Origin: Saccharicrinis sp963677245
Lineage (GTDB): Bacteria; Bacteroidota; Bacteroidia; Bacteroidales; Marinilabiliaceae
Direction of reading: 5' to 3'
DNA length: 64,000 bases
NCBI GenBank assembly: GCA_963677245.1
Contig: OY781921.1
Coordinates: 992,001 to 1,056,000, forward strand
Made by a program: the position numbers and the translations under genes. A model generated the notes under the pieces. The model did no database searches. It saw nothing but the letters and a program-made list of their open reading frames with translations, and was not told the DNA's origin. Positions 56,208 to 64,000 of the stretch are shown in pieces; positions within the stretch are counted from its first letter, which is position 1; the number at the start of each line of letters is the position of its first letter.

Positions 56208-57365
56208 ATGAATCTGCTTAAAAGTGTTTTACTATTCTCCATTTGTATTTCTTTCTTTTCATGCAATGGAAATTCCAATCAAAAAAAAGTTACTGAATCT
56301 AATTATAGTAGTTTTCAACCCGGAGAAATTTGGTTGGATAATGATAGTGTTCATATTAATGCTCACGGTGGAGGAATTCTTTTTCACGAAGGAACCTATT
56401 ATTGGTTTGGAGAACATAAAACTTCCGGAAGAGGTGGAAATACTTCTTTAATTGGAATTCGATGCTATTCATCTACCGATTTATATAACTGGAAAAATGA
56501 AGGCATTGCATTAAGTTCAGTGGAAGATCCTGATTCTGAAATTACCAAAGGATGCGTTATGGAGCGTCCTAAAGTTATTTACAATGAAAAAACAAAACAG
56601 TTTGTTATGTGGTTTCACCTCGAGCTCAAAGGACAAGGCTATAGTGCTGCCAAAACAGCTGTGGCTACCAGTGAAAAAGTAACCGGTCCTTATACCTTTA
56701 AACAATCATTTCGCGTAAATGCCGGCACCTGGCCATTAGATTATCCGGAAGAATACAAAACAGGCATAAAATCATGGAATAAAGACTGGTGGACCACAGA
56801 ATGGTTTAATGAAGTTGAAAAAGGACTTTTTGTAAGGCATGATTTTGAAAAAGGCCAAATGTCTCGCGACATGACCTTATTCGTTGATGATGATGGAAAA
56901 GCTTACCACGTGCATTCTGCTGAAGAAAATTTGACCATTCACATATCTGAATTAAACGAAGACTATACCGGTTTTACAGACAAATGGATTCGTCTTTTCC
57001 CGGGAGGTCATAATGAAGCTCCTGCCCTTTTTAAGTACAATGATAAATACTACATGATTACATCAGGATGTACTGGTTGGGATCCTAATGCTGCACGCTT
57101 ATCTGTAGCTCCAAATATTTGGGGCCCATGGGAAATGCTTGAAAATCCTTGCAAGGGAAAAGATGCTGAGTTAACATTTCATTCGCAAAGTACTTATGTT
57201 TTGCCTGTTGATGGTAAAGAAAACGCCTTTATCTATATGGGCGACCGCTGGACTCCACGCAATCCAATTGATGGTCGTTACATTTGGTTACCAATTACTT
57301 TCGAAAATAATACTCCTACCATTAAATGGTATGATGAATGGGACTTATCATTCTTCGCCAAATAA
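56208..57365 (+). CDS. GH43 lipoprotein, exo-beta-1,3-galactanase-like
   Basis: A 385-aa lipoprotein (lipobox SFFSC, cysteine 19) with a single five-bladed propeller. Instead of the usual N-terminal base Asp there is INAHGGGILFHEGTYYWFGE. Other key residues are E119 in MERPKVIYN, D221 in SRDMTLFVDDDG, E270 in GGHNEAPALFKYNDKYYMITSGCTGWDPN and Q327 in FHSQSTYV. As I recall, loss of the base with a conserved Glu in ERP and a Gln in the HSQ position is typical of exo-beta-1,3-galactanases (subfamily 24) and relatives such as subfamily 34. Such an enzyme shortens the galactan backbone of type II arabinogalactan. It starts after the HTCS and is followed at 39 bp by GH105. Confidence 0.85.
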   Translation: MNLLKSVLLFSICISFFSCNGNSNQKKVTESNYSSFQPGEIWLDNDSVHINAHGGGILFHEGTYYWFGEHKTSGRGGNTSLIGIRCYSSTDLYNWKNEGIALSSVEDPDSEITKGCVMERPKVIYNEKTKQFVMWFHLELKGQGYSAAKTAVATSEKVTGPYTFKQSFRVNAGTWPLDYPEEYKTGIKSWNKDWWTTEWFNEVEKGLFVRHDFEKGQMSRDMTLFVDDDGKAYHVHSAEENLTIHISELNEDYTGFTDKWIRLFPGGHNEAPALFKYNDKYYMITSGCTGWDPNAARLSVAPNIWGPWEMLENPCKGKDAELTFHSQSTYVLPVDGKENAFIYMGDRWTPRNPIDGRYIWLPITFENNTPTIKWYDEWDLSFFAK

Positions 57366-57404
57366 TTCTAAAAAAATCTATTATCGAAAACCCTTTTTTG
57401 GTTT

Positions 57405-59465
57405 ATGAAAAATATTATTCTACTAATAATCTTAATGATTATCCCACTATTTATTAGTGCCCAAACGCTTCCTTCAAAAGAAGTAATTTATAATACCATC
57501 AAAACCGTTAACGATCATTGGCAAATATCCAACCCTAATCATGGAAGGGCATTTTGGGATAATGCGGCTTATCATACCGGAAATATGGCTGCTTATGATT
57601 TAACAGGCATTAGTCGTTATAAACAATATTCTACAGTTTGGTCTGTTCAAAATGAATGGATGGGTGCCAAGTCAGATAATCCTGAAAACTGGAGATATTC
57701 CTATGGAGAATCGGACAATTACGTACTATTTGGCGACTGGCAAATCTGCTTTCAGACTTATATTGATTTATACAATTTAAGTGATCCCAAAGATGAAACG
57801 ATGGTTGCCAGAGCCATTGAGGTAATGGAGTATCAAACCAGTACTTCAAATATTGATTATTGGTGGTGGGCTGATGGATTGTATATGGTGATGCCAGTTA
57901 TGACCAAATTATATCATGCTACAGGAGAAGAAATTTATCTTGAAAAGTTATACGAGTACTTTAAATATGCACAAAGTATTATGTATGATGACGAAACTGG
58001 TTTGTTTTACAGGGATGCCAACTACGTATATCCGGCACATACGACCAACAGCGGTTTAAAAGATTTTTGGGCCAGAGGGGATGGTTGGGTATTTGCCGGT
58101 TTAGCAAAAATAATTGAGGATATGCCTGCAGAATACTCCCACAAAGAGGAGTTTGAAAGTATCTTTATGAAGATGGCTGAAAGTTTATCTGCAGCTCAAC
58201 AAGAAGAAGGATACTGGACTAGAAGCATATTAGATCCGGCTTATGCCCCTGGACCGGAGACTAGTGGAACAGCTTTCTTTACCTTTGGTTTTGCATGGGG
58301 AATTAATGCTGGTTTATTAAGCTCTGAAACTTATCTCTCAACGGTTGAAAAAGGATGGGATTATTTACAGAATACAGCTTTACAGGAAGATGGTAGCGTT
58401 GGATATGTTCAACCCATTGGTGCCAGCGCCAGTCCAGAAACCTATGTAGGAGCTAATTCTACAGCTAACTTTGGAGTAGGTGCGTATTTATTGGCCGGAT
58501 GCGAAGTTATAGAATTAGCAGAAGGAACACTTCCCTCGAAAATTACCATTCATATGGATTCTGTGAAGGTGCTAAACGATTCCCAAATTCAGGTTTTCTT
58601 TAATCAGAACCTGAACGAAACAACAGCTACGGAAATTTCTAATTACAGCATTGAAGGTGCAACTATCAGTCAGGTTCAGCTTTCTTCCGATCAAAAAAGT
58701 ACTGTACTCACCATTTCAAATATGGACTATGGTAAGCACTTATTATACATACAAAACATTCAAAACACGCAGGGGGATGCAGTTGAAAGTAATGAATGGA
58801 TTAGTTTCCAGTATTACAAAAACTATATCGTTTCTGCGAGTAGTTACGAAAGTGGCTCAACCAATTACCCTGAAAATACCATTGATAACGACTTAAACAC
58901 ACGATGGTCAGCAGAAGGTGTTGGAGAATGGATTCTTTTTGATTTACAGGAATCCTTACTTATTCAATCTTTAGATCTTGCATTTTTTAAAGGAAATCAA
59001 CGTATTACCTTTTTCGAGATTGAAACGTCTACAGATGGAATTAACTACACTTCGGTATATGATGGTTTTTCAAGTGGAACTACGCTGGAATTAGAAAATT
59101 TTGATTTTGATGATCAGGAAGCCAGATATATTAGAATCACAGGCAAAGGAAATTCTTCCAACCAATGGAATAGCTTCACTGAAATTGATATTCAATCAAG
59201 CCCGATTACAACAAATCTTTCAGATACGGATCCAGATCAGTTTAAATTATTCCCTAACCCGGCTTCTGATTGGGTTGAAATTAATTCAAATACAAAAGTA
59301 TCAGCTATTCGTATTTTTGATTCTGTAGGTAAATTGAAGTTTAACAAGAACAATATCGACTTAAACCATATTGATATTAGTAATCTTGCAAATGGCTACT
59401 ACTTCGTGCAAATAGAAACAAATAATGGTATAATATCTGAGAAATTATTTATTGAAAGAGAATAG
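57405..59465 (+). CDS. T9SS-secreted GH105/GH88 unsaturated uronyl hydrolase with F5/8C domain
   Basis: A 686-aa secreted enzyme. Signal peptide 1-19; (alpha/alpha)6 catalytic domain (about 25-375) with FWDNAAYHTGNMAAYDLTG, IDYWWWADGLYMVMPVMTK and FWARGDGWVFAGLAK. An Ig-like SbsA-type domain (about 380-465), an F5/8 type C (CBM32-like) domain (about 470-600) and a T9SS C-terminal sorting domain (about 610-686, LFPNPASDWVEINSNTK) follow. The catalytic domain is highly similar to the lipoprotein at 7298-8446 over its whole length. Two copies of one activity therefore seem to exist: this one surface-displayed or released, the other lipid-anchored. The CBM-like domain probably targets it to the polymer. 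Substrate linkage is not proven. Confidence 0.9.
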   Translation: MKNIILLIILMIIPLFISAQTLPSKEVIYNTIKTVNDHWQISNPNHGRAFWDNAAYHTGNMAAYDLTGISRYKQYSTVWSVQNEWMGAKSDNPENWRYSYGESDNYVLFGDWQICFQTYIDLYNLSDPKDETMVARAIEVMEYQTSTSNIDYWWWADGLYMVMPVMTKLYHATGEEIYLEKLYEYFKYAQSIMYDDETGLFYRDANYVYPAHTTNSGLKDFWARGDGWVFAGLAKIIEDMPAEYSHKEEFESIFMKMAESLSAAQQEEGYWTRSILDPAYAPGPETSGTAFFTFGFAWGINAGLLSSETYLSTVEKGWDYLQNTALQEDGSVGYVQPIGASASPETYVGANSTANFGVGAYLLAGCEVIELAEGTLPSKITIHMDSVKVLNDSQIQVFFNQNLNETTATEISNYSIEGATISQVQLSSDQKSTVLTISNMDYGKHLLYIQNIQNTQGDAVESNEWISFQYYKNYIVSASSYESGSTNYPENTIDNDLNTRWSAEGVGEWILFDLQESLLIQSLDLAFFKGNQRITFFEIETSTDGINYTSVYDGFSSGTTLELENFDFDDQEARYIRITGKGNSSNQWNSFTEIDIQSSPITTNLSDTDPDQFKLFPNPASDWVEINSNTKVSAIRIFDSVGKLKFNKNNIDLNHIDISNLANGYYFVQIETNNGIISEKLFIERE

Positions 59466-59849
59466 ATAAATTCTAAATCTAAAGAAGTGCCTCCATTCTT
59501 TGGATACTATCAGAACAACCGTTGATCCGTTTTATATAGAGACTTCAATACAAATGTTCATTGGATAATAATTCATATTCAATGAACCATTGAACGATCT
59601 GAAACAGTCTAGCTCAGTCTATTGCAAATTTGCAATTGGCTGCTGCAATTTGGTTCGGGCAATTGCAACTCTACAATAAGCTGAAACAATTTGGCTCATG
59701 TAATTGGAGCTTTGCGATAAGCCGAAACAGTTCGGTTCAGGTAATTGCAACTTTACAATTAGCCGAAACATTTTGGTTCGATCAATTGCAAGTCTGCAAT
59801 AAGCTGAGCGGGATTGCAGCAAATGTTTTTAATACGATAATCCTCTGAC
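59466..59849. other. Intergenic region between convergent PUL and fucose operons
   Basis: 384 bp holding an array of five 41-bp tandem repeats (59598-59802). No credible gene and no classical terminator are visible in the rest. Confidence 0.6.
59598..59802. repeat. Five degenerate 41-bp tandem repeats
   Basis: Contiguous units start at 59598, 59639, 59680, 59721 and 59762. A consensus begins GCCGAAACAGTTTGGTTCAG and ends CAATTGCAACTTTACAATAA; the centre has the palindrome GCAATTGC in some units. There are no spacers. A partial sixth unit may begin at 59803 (GCTGAGC). Confidence 0.85.
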
Positions 59850-61121
59850 TTATTTCACTTCAATTTTCTTCTTATTTAACCCAACTCTGAAATATGCATA
59901 GGTTCCAATTACCACAAAACAGACTAAAGGAATAAAATAAGAGATTTCAACACCTGTTATGTCAATCATTGCACCTTGTAGTGGGGTAATGATAGCTCCT
60001 CCTAAAATAGCCATGATTAAGCCGGAAGAACCTACTTTAGTTTCCTCATCATTTAATCCATCACTACCCATTCCAAAAATAGTTGGAAACATTAACGACA
60101 TAAATATTGAAATTCCAATTAAAGAATAAACTCCTAAAGCTCCACCCACAAATATGACATTCATTGATAAAATCACAGCACTTACTGATGCAATCATCAA
60201 TAAGGTGGAATCCTTCACTTTTTTCATTAATACTGTAAAAATCCATCGTGATACGCCAAATAAAACCAATGCTACAGTATGATATTGCAATGCAACATCA
60301 GGTGTTACATTAAGTTGCTCCGGAATATAAAAATTAGTGTAGGTCCACACAGCAATTTGAGCCCCAACATAAAAAAACTGCGCTACCACAGCAAAAACAT
60401 AATTCTTGTTTTTAAAGAGTTGTGAAAAGGTTTTTGACAATCGTAAATTCTGTTGCTTATCTGATGCCAACGGCATTTTTGTTACTGCTATTAAAATCCA
60501 AACGATAATTAAAATTCCGGCAACGGACAAATAGGGAAAAATTACAATATTAAGTGTTTCATTAATTTGTCCGGCTGCAATTGTTATATGTCCTTCGCTA
60601 TCCAGAGGCATTTTGGCCATAATTAGAATCTGACATAAAAAGATACCAACAACAGAACCAATTGGATTAAAGGATTGAGCAAAATTTAAACGACGAGTTG
60701 CCGTTTCCGGAGCACCTAATGTTAAAATATAAGGATTGGCATTCGTTTCTAAAATCCCCAGACCACAAGCTAATACATAGTAGGAAATACAAAAAAATAA
60801 AAACTCCTGGATTAACATAGAGGGATACAATAAAAAACACCCTAATGCATAAATCCCCAAGCCAACCAAAACTCCTGTTTTATATGAATATTTGCGAGAT
60901 ATTGCTGCACCGGGAATAGCCATACTAAAATACCCAAAGTAAAAGGCAAACTGTATAAGCGAAGCCTGAAAGGTAGATAAGCTACCAAAAACCGCTTTAA
61001 AAACTCTTACCAAGGGATCCGTTAGGTTGTTGGCTAAGCCCCACCACATGAAACAACTCGATAATAATAAAAAGGCTAGTATATATTTTTTATCTAATAA
61101 TTTAGCATTGGGATTTTCCAT
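59850..61121 (-). CDS. fucP: L-fucose:H+ symporter FucP
   Basis: A 12-helix major facilitator family permease of the FucP/GluP type, 423 aa, importing L-fucose with protons across the inner membrane. I chose the ATG at 61121; the upstream TTG is unlikely. Typical landmarks are FLLLSSCFMWWGLANNLTDPLVRVFKAVF, QFAFYFGYFSMAIPGAAISRKYSYKTGV, ETNANPYILTLG and RLNFAQSFNPIGSVVG. NNLTDPL and LETNANPY match the sugar-binding and TM1/TM4 regions of the FucP family. It is the last gene of the operon fucI-fucK-fucU-fucP. Transport of galactose or arabinose by relatives is known, but the operon context points to fucose. Confidence 0.92.
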   Translation of the reverse strand: MENPNAKLLDKKYILAFLLLSSCFMWWGLANNLTDPLVRVFKAVFGSLSTFQASLIQFAFYFGYFSMAIPGAAISRKYSYKTGVLVGLGIYALGCFLLYPSMLIQEFLFFCISYYVLACGLGILETNANPYILTLGAPETATRRLNFAQSFNPIGSVVGIFLCQILIMAKMPLDSEGHITIAAGQINETLNIVIFPYLSVAGILIIVWILIAVTKMPLASDKQQNLRLSKTFSQLFKNKNYVFAVVAQFFYVGAQIAVWTYTNFYIPEQLNVTPDVALQYHTVALVLFGVSRWIFTVLMKKVKDSTLLMIASVSAVILSMNVIFVGGALGVYSLIGISIFMSLMFPTIFGMGSDGLNDEETKVGSSGLIMAILGGAIITPLQGAMIDITGVEISYFIPLVCFVVIGTYAYFRVGLNKKKIEVK

Positions 61122-61215
61122 AGATCTCTCGGCAAACAAGTTTTATAAATACGCTTATATTCTCAATGTTATAATACTATTCTTAATCAGTTTTCTTACA
61201 CTTAAATTATTTTGC

Positions 61216-61650
61216 TCAACACAATGGGGTTACTCCTTTTTTAAGTATAATATTTCCATATTTAGCCGTTTCTCCAGTCATAACTACAGCAAATGCAGAA
61301 CGGGCTCTCTCGTAGAATTCAAATCGGTCGATTCTCTCTATCGGAGCTAGCTCTGGATTGGTAATATGAATAGATTTCAAATATCTTTCTTCAACACGAA
61401 AATCCAACTGATCCCCATCAACTGCCGCCATCATGATCAATGGAGCAGGTACATATGCATCTAATTCAAATAAAGGCAAAATGGCTTCTAACAAACTTGA
61501 TATTTGCAAACCATCTGCTCTAATTACATTTTTATTATAAGTCTCTCCCGGAAAATGAGCATCGGCTAAAACAAGTTCATCACCATGTCCCATTCTATAA
61601 AGAGCAGAAAGTAATTCGGGGCTAATCAGAGAAGATATTCCTTTTAACAT
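61216..61650 (-). CDS. fucU: L-fucose mutarotase FucU (RbsD/FucU family)
   Basis: A 144-aa cytoplasmic protein interconverting alpha- and beta-L-fucopyranose to feed the isomerase. I chose the ATG at 61650 (MLKGISSLISPELLSAL), which lies 10 nt after the fucK stop; longer versions would overlap fucK. Signatures: LYRMGHGDELVLADAHFPG with the conserved His and Asp residues, and RADGLQISSLLEAILPLFELD. The last third has YERARSAFAVVMTGETAKYGNIILKKGV, as in the E. coli protein. Size is normal and the operon position is classic. Confidence 0.93.
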   Translation of the reverse strand: MLKGISSLISPELLSALYRMGHGDELVLADAHFPGETYNKNVIRADGLQISSLLEAILPLFELDAYVPAPLIMMAAVDGDQLDFRVEERYLKSIHITNPELAPIERIDRFEFYERARSAFAVVMTGETAKYGNIILKKGVTPLC

Positions 61651-61660
61651 ACTGATATGA

Positions 61661-63133
61661 TTATTTATTTTTACAACTAAGATAATTTTGATACAGCTGA
61701 TTATATACCTCACTATTTGCAGATGGCAATATAGTTTTAGTGCGATAATCTATATTTTTTCGGGCCTCTTTAAGCGTTTTATATAATCCTGCACCTTTAA
61801 AAACAAAAAGCGATGCACCTAGTACCGTAGTTTCTTTTTGCTCAATAGTTTGAAGAGGAAGCTTACATATATCCGCCCTCAATTGATTCCACAATCTGTT
61901 TTTTGAGCCACCTCCAACACATATAATGCTTGTTGCCTTAAAATTGCCGGATTTCTCCAATGCCTCCAGTCCTTCTTTTAAACGATAGGCCAAACTCTCT
62001 AAAAATGCACGATACATTTGTCCTCGTGTTGTATTTAGCGTTATACCACTTATGGCACCTCTCTCTTTGGAACTGCCATCTGCATAAAAAGATGGATTGA
62101 CAATGAGTCCTTGAGATCCCGGCGGTATTAACTCTGCATCCTGAATCATAGTTTCATAAAGTTGATCACCACTTAATTGGGCATAAAAATGGTTTGAGAA
62201 CCATTCCAATACACCTGAGCCCAACCAATTCTGGCCAATATTAAAAACGCCCGATAATGCATCCGCTTCGGTCGTTAAATTATTCTCTAATTCAATGGAA
62301 GATGATTTAAAACTCTTACTCCGGACCATTAAAATCTCCCACGTACCTGAACTTAGTACAGGTTGATTCAAGTCTGCACCGGAGCCATAAATAGCGAATT
62401 GCGTATCATGCCCTGCCAAAAACACAGGTGTATTTGCAGGAATACCATTACTTTCTTCAGCCATTTTTGTAACAGCACCTGCTTTATCTCCCGGTTCTCC
62501 AATTGATCCGAATAGGTTCTTCTCAATGCCAATACTATTTAAAATGACATCTGATAAACATCTGTTTTTTAAATCGGCTATCATTGCCGTTCCCAGCATA
62601 GTGGCGTCGTTAATAAATTCTCCAGTCAGTTTTTGAATAAAAAGAGAGCTAATAAAAAGAAATCGGTATGATTGATCGAATAACTCAGGCTTATTTTCCT
62701 TAAACCAGATGAGCTTATTTATTGTATTAAAGGCGTATGGATAAACACCGCTTATTTTATACAACAATGGTAGTGGTATATATTTATCCAGATTAGCCAT
62801 TACTGCTTCTGTGCGATCACATTGCCAGGAAATAACCGGATAAAGCATGTTTCCTTTGTGATCCACCAAAGTGCCATCAACACCAAATGTAGTAACTGTT
62901 ACGCCAGCTATTCTAGAACTATCTATTTGAGAAATCACCATTACTGATGCCTGACATAATTTATCCCACAACTGATCAACATCCCAGATTCTTCCATTTG
63001 GATAAAATGGATCCTCTTTCGTTTCATTCGATAACGCATGCGAAGCTATTATTTTACCAACTGTATCAATGGCGACAACCCTTAGGTTAGTTGCTCCACA
63101 GTCAAATACAATTGCTACATCTTTATTTATCAT
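61661..63133 (-). CDS. fucK: L-fuculokinase FucK
   Basis: An FGGY-family sugar kinase, 490 aa, phosphorylating L-fuculose to L-fuculose 1-phosphate. Family landmarks: AIVFDCGATNLRVVAID (phosphate 1 motif), VTVTTFGVDGTLVDHKGNMLYPVISWQCDRT, FLFISSLFIQKLTGEFINDATMLGTAM, PVFLAGHDTQFAIYGSGA, QPVLSSGTWEILMVRS and ICVGGGSKNRLWNQ (adenosine motif). These match E. coli FucK in detail, distinguishing it from rhamnulokinase. It follows fucI by about 87 bp and precedes fucU by 10 bp. Length is as expected. Confidence 0.95.
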   Translation of the reverse strand: MINKDVAIVFDCGATNLRVVAIDTVGKIIASHALSNETKEDPFYPNGRIWDVDQLWDKLCQASVMVISQIDSSRIAGVTVTTFGVDGTLVDHKGNMLYPVISWQCDRTEAVMANLDKYIPLPLLYKISGVYPYAFNTINKLIWFKENKPELFDQSYRFLFISSLFIQKLTGEFINDATMLGTAMIADLKNRCLSDVILNSIGIEKNLFGSIGEPGDKAGAVTKMAEESNGIPANTPVFLAGHDTQFAIYGSGADLNQPVLSSGTWEILMVRSKSFKSSSIELENNLTTEADALSGVFNIGQNWLGSGVLEWFSNHFYAQLSGDQLYETMIQDAELIPPGSQGLIVNPSFYADGSSKERGAISGITLNTTRGQMYRAFLESLAYRLKEGLEALEKSGNFKATSIICVGGGSKNRLWNQLRADICKLPLQTIEQKETTVLGASLFVFKGAGLYKTLKEARKNIDYRTKTILPSANSEVYNQLYQNYLSCKNK

Positions 63134-63220
63134 ACCTTATTTCCTTGACTTTAACTGATAGAATTACAGTTTACAAAGCCTTTTCTAAACGATCATTTTT
63201 AATACTTATCTCATTACTTC

Positions 63221-64000
63221 TTATTTAAACCCATATAATGGCCCATAATTATTGCAGGCTCTGTAATCTGAACCTTCTATATCTTCTCCAAAAGAAGACC
63301 ATGCACTTGGCCTAAAAACTTTTTCAGCATCTACATTGTGCATATTCACAGGTATTCTTAACATGGATGCCAGTGTAATTAAATCTGCTCCAATGTGTCC
63401 ATAACTGATAGCTCCATGATTGGCTCCCCAGCTAGCCATTACCGAGTAGACATCTTTAAAAGCACCATTTCCAGTTACTCGAGGTACAAACCAGGTAGTA
63501 GGCCAAGTAGGATTCGTTCTTTCATCCAGTATCTTATGTATTTCATCCGGCAATTCAACAGTCCAGCCCTCGGCAATTTGTAAGACAGGCCCTAAACCTT
63601 TAACAAGATTCAAACGACACATGGTAACCGGCATTTCACCAGCTGTTTTAAATAAAGACGAGAATCCACCTCCTCTAAAATAACCTCTGTCAGCCTGAGG
63701 CCAAACAGTATTATCCAGACAGCTTTGCGCTTCTGCTTTAGTAATTTCCCAATAAGGTTTCATGGCAGGATTTCCGTCTGAATTTCGTTGCTGAGCTGTT
63801 GCATCCAGCGTTGTAGATCCTGAATTTATTAAATGAATAACACCTCCTTCTGCTTTTCCTCCGAGTGCTTTTCCTGTAACTCTTTCTACTGCATCCGGGC
63901 TCCAATAAGTTCGTACATCGGAGAATATTTGAGATGTATTGCTTAATAAATGACCAAAGAGCATAGATACACCATTCAAACAATCATTCTCGGTAGCTAC
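63221..64000 (-). CDS. fucI: L-fucose isomerase FucI, C-terminal part (5' partial)
   Basis: It converts L-fucose to L-fuculose, a Mn2+-dependent aldose-ketose isomerase. Only about 260 C-terminal residues are in the window. The frame stays open to the right edge (VATENDCLNGVSMLFG), so the gene is cut off, not truncated. Seen motifs: GGVIHLINSGSTTLDAT (metal-binding Asp region), ADRGYFRGGGFSS and SWGANHGAISYGHIGADLITLASMLRIPVNMHNV, which contains the C-terminal metal-ligand histidine and is nearly diagnostic for FucI. It is the first visible gene of the fucI-fucK-fucU-fucP operon; the aldolase fucA and any regulator would lie outside this window. Confidence 0.95.
   Translation of the reverse strand, partial: VATENDCLNGVSMLFGHLLSNTSQIFSDVRTYWSPDAVERVTGKALGGKAEGGVIHLINSGSTTLDATAQQRNSDGNPAMKPYWEITKAEAQSCLDNTVWPQADRGYFRGGGFSSLFKTAGEMPVTMCRLNLVKGLGPVLQIAEGWTVELPDEIHKILDERTNPTWPTTWFVPRVTGNGAFKDVYSVMASWGANHGAISYGHIGADLITLASMLRIPVNMHNVDAEKVFRPSAWSSFGEDIEGSDYRACNNYGPLYGFK

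Noticed and set aside
59598..59802. CRISPR-like array
   Set aside because: Units are contiguous 41-mers with many substitutions, there are no unique spacers and no cas genes.
59619..59848. Two overlapping open frames on opposite strands (59630-59848 plus, 59619-59822 minus)
   Set aside because: They exist because the 41-bp repeats contain few stops; they translate the repeats, differ between strands and lack any family.
61027..61350. 107-aa plus-strand frame across fucU/fucP
   Set aside because: It overlaps two secure genes on the other strand and has no recognisable features.
1..64000. tRNA, rRNA, integrase or transposase genes marking an island
   Set aside because: None was found; the PUL shows no direct sign of recent integration other than the small repeats.

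Overview
The window is a chromosomal stretch from an AT-rich Bacteroidetes bacterium. I place it, by inference, near the marine or anaerobic Marinilabiliales/Marinifilaceae side of Bacteroidales. The evidence is two SusC/SusD pairs, a hybrid two-component regulator, several proteins with type IX secretion (T9SS) C-terminal sorting domains, Bacteroidetes-type lipoprotein signals, promoters of the TAnnTTTG type and no Shine-Dalgarno sequences. No rRNA, tRNA, phage, transposase or CRISPR was seen.

Region 1 (1-6.9 kb, + strand) is housekeeping: serC (5' end cut off), serA, a DUF1015 protein, a YggS-type PLP protein, a dihydroorotate-dehydrogenase-like flavoprotein, and two exported proteins of unknown function. 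Most units end in clear terminators.

Region 2 (7.3-57 kb and on to 59.5 kb) is one large polysaccharide utilization locus (PUL). A minus-strand enzyme block (22.8 to 7.3 kb) encodes a tandem GH43 lipoprotein, a right-handed beta-helix protein, a DUF2264 protein, two GH51 arabinofuranosidases (one with an extra GH43-like N-terminal domain), a GH2 beta-galactosidase and a GH105/88 unsaturated-uronyl hydrolase. A seven-gene minus-strand transport operon (43.3 to 27.2 kb) has the order FAS1-SusC-SusD-FAS1-FAS1-SusC-SusD, with three multi-domain fasciclin lipoproteins built into it. Around these sit T9SS-secreted proteins: a LamG/cadherin-like binder, a GH128-like hydrolase, and a LamG/TSP3/BNR_4 beta-propeller enzyme. 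A hybrid sensor regulator follows, then a GH43 of exo-beta-1,3-galactanase type and a T9SS-secreted second GH105 with an F5/8 C domain. Together the enzymes fit an arabinose-, galactose- and uronate-bearing plant or algal glycan; type II arabinogalactan or decorated rhamnogalacturonan is my best guess.

Region 3 (59.6-64 kb, minus strand) is an L-fucose catabolic operon, fucI (5' partial)-fucK-fucU-fucP. It is separated from the PUL by five degenerate 41-bp tandem repeats.

The most unusual things are the fasciclin/SusCD operon, a family of about 150-175 bp intergenic repeats with terminal inverted repeats (three copies plus a possible short palindromic derivative), the 41-bp repeats, and several perfect palindromes at regulatory positions in the PUL.
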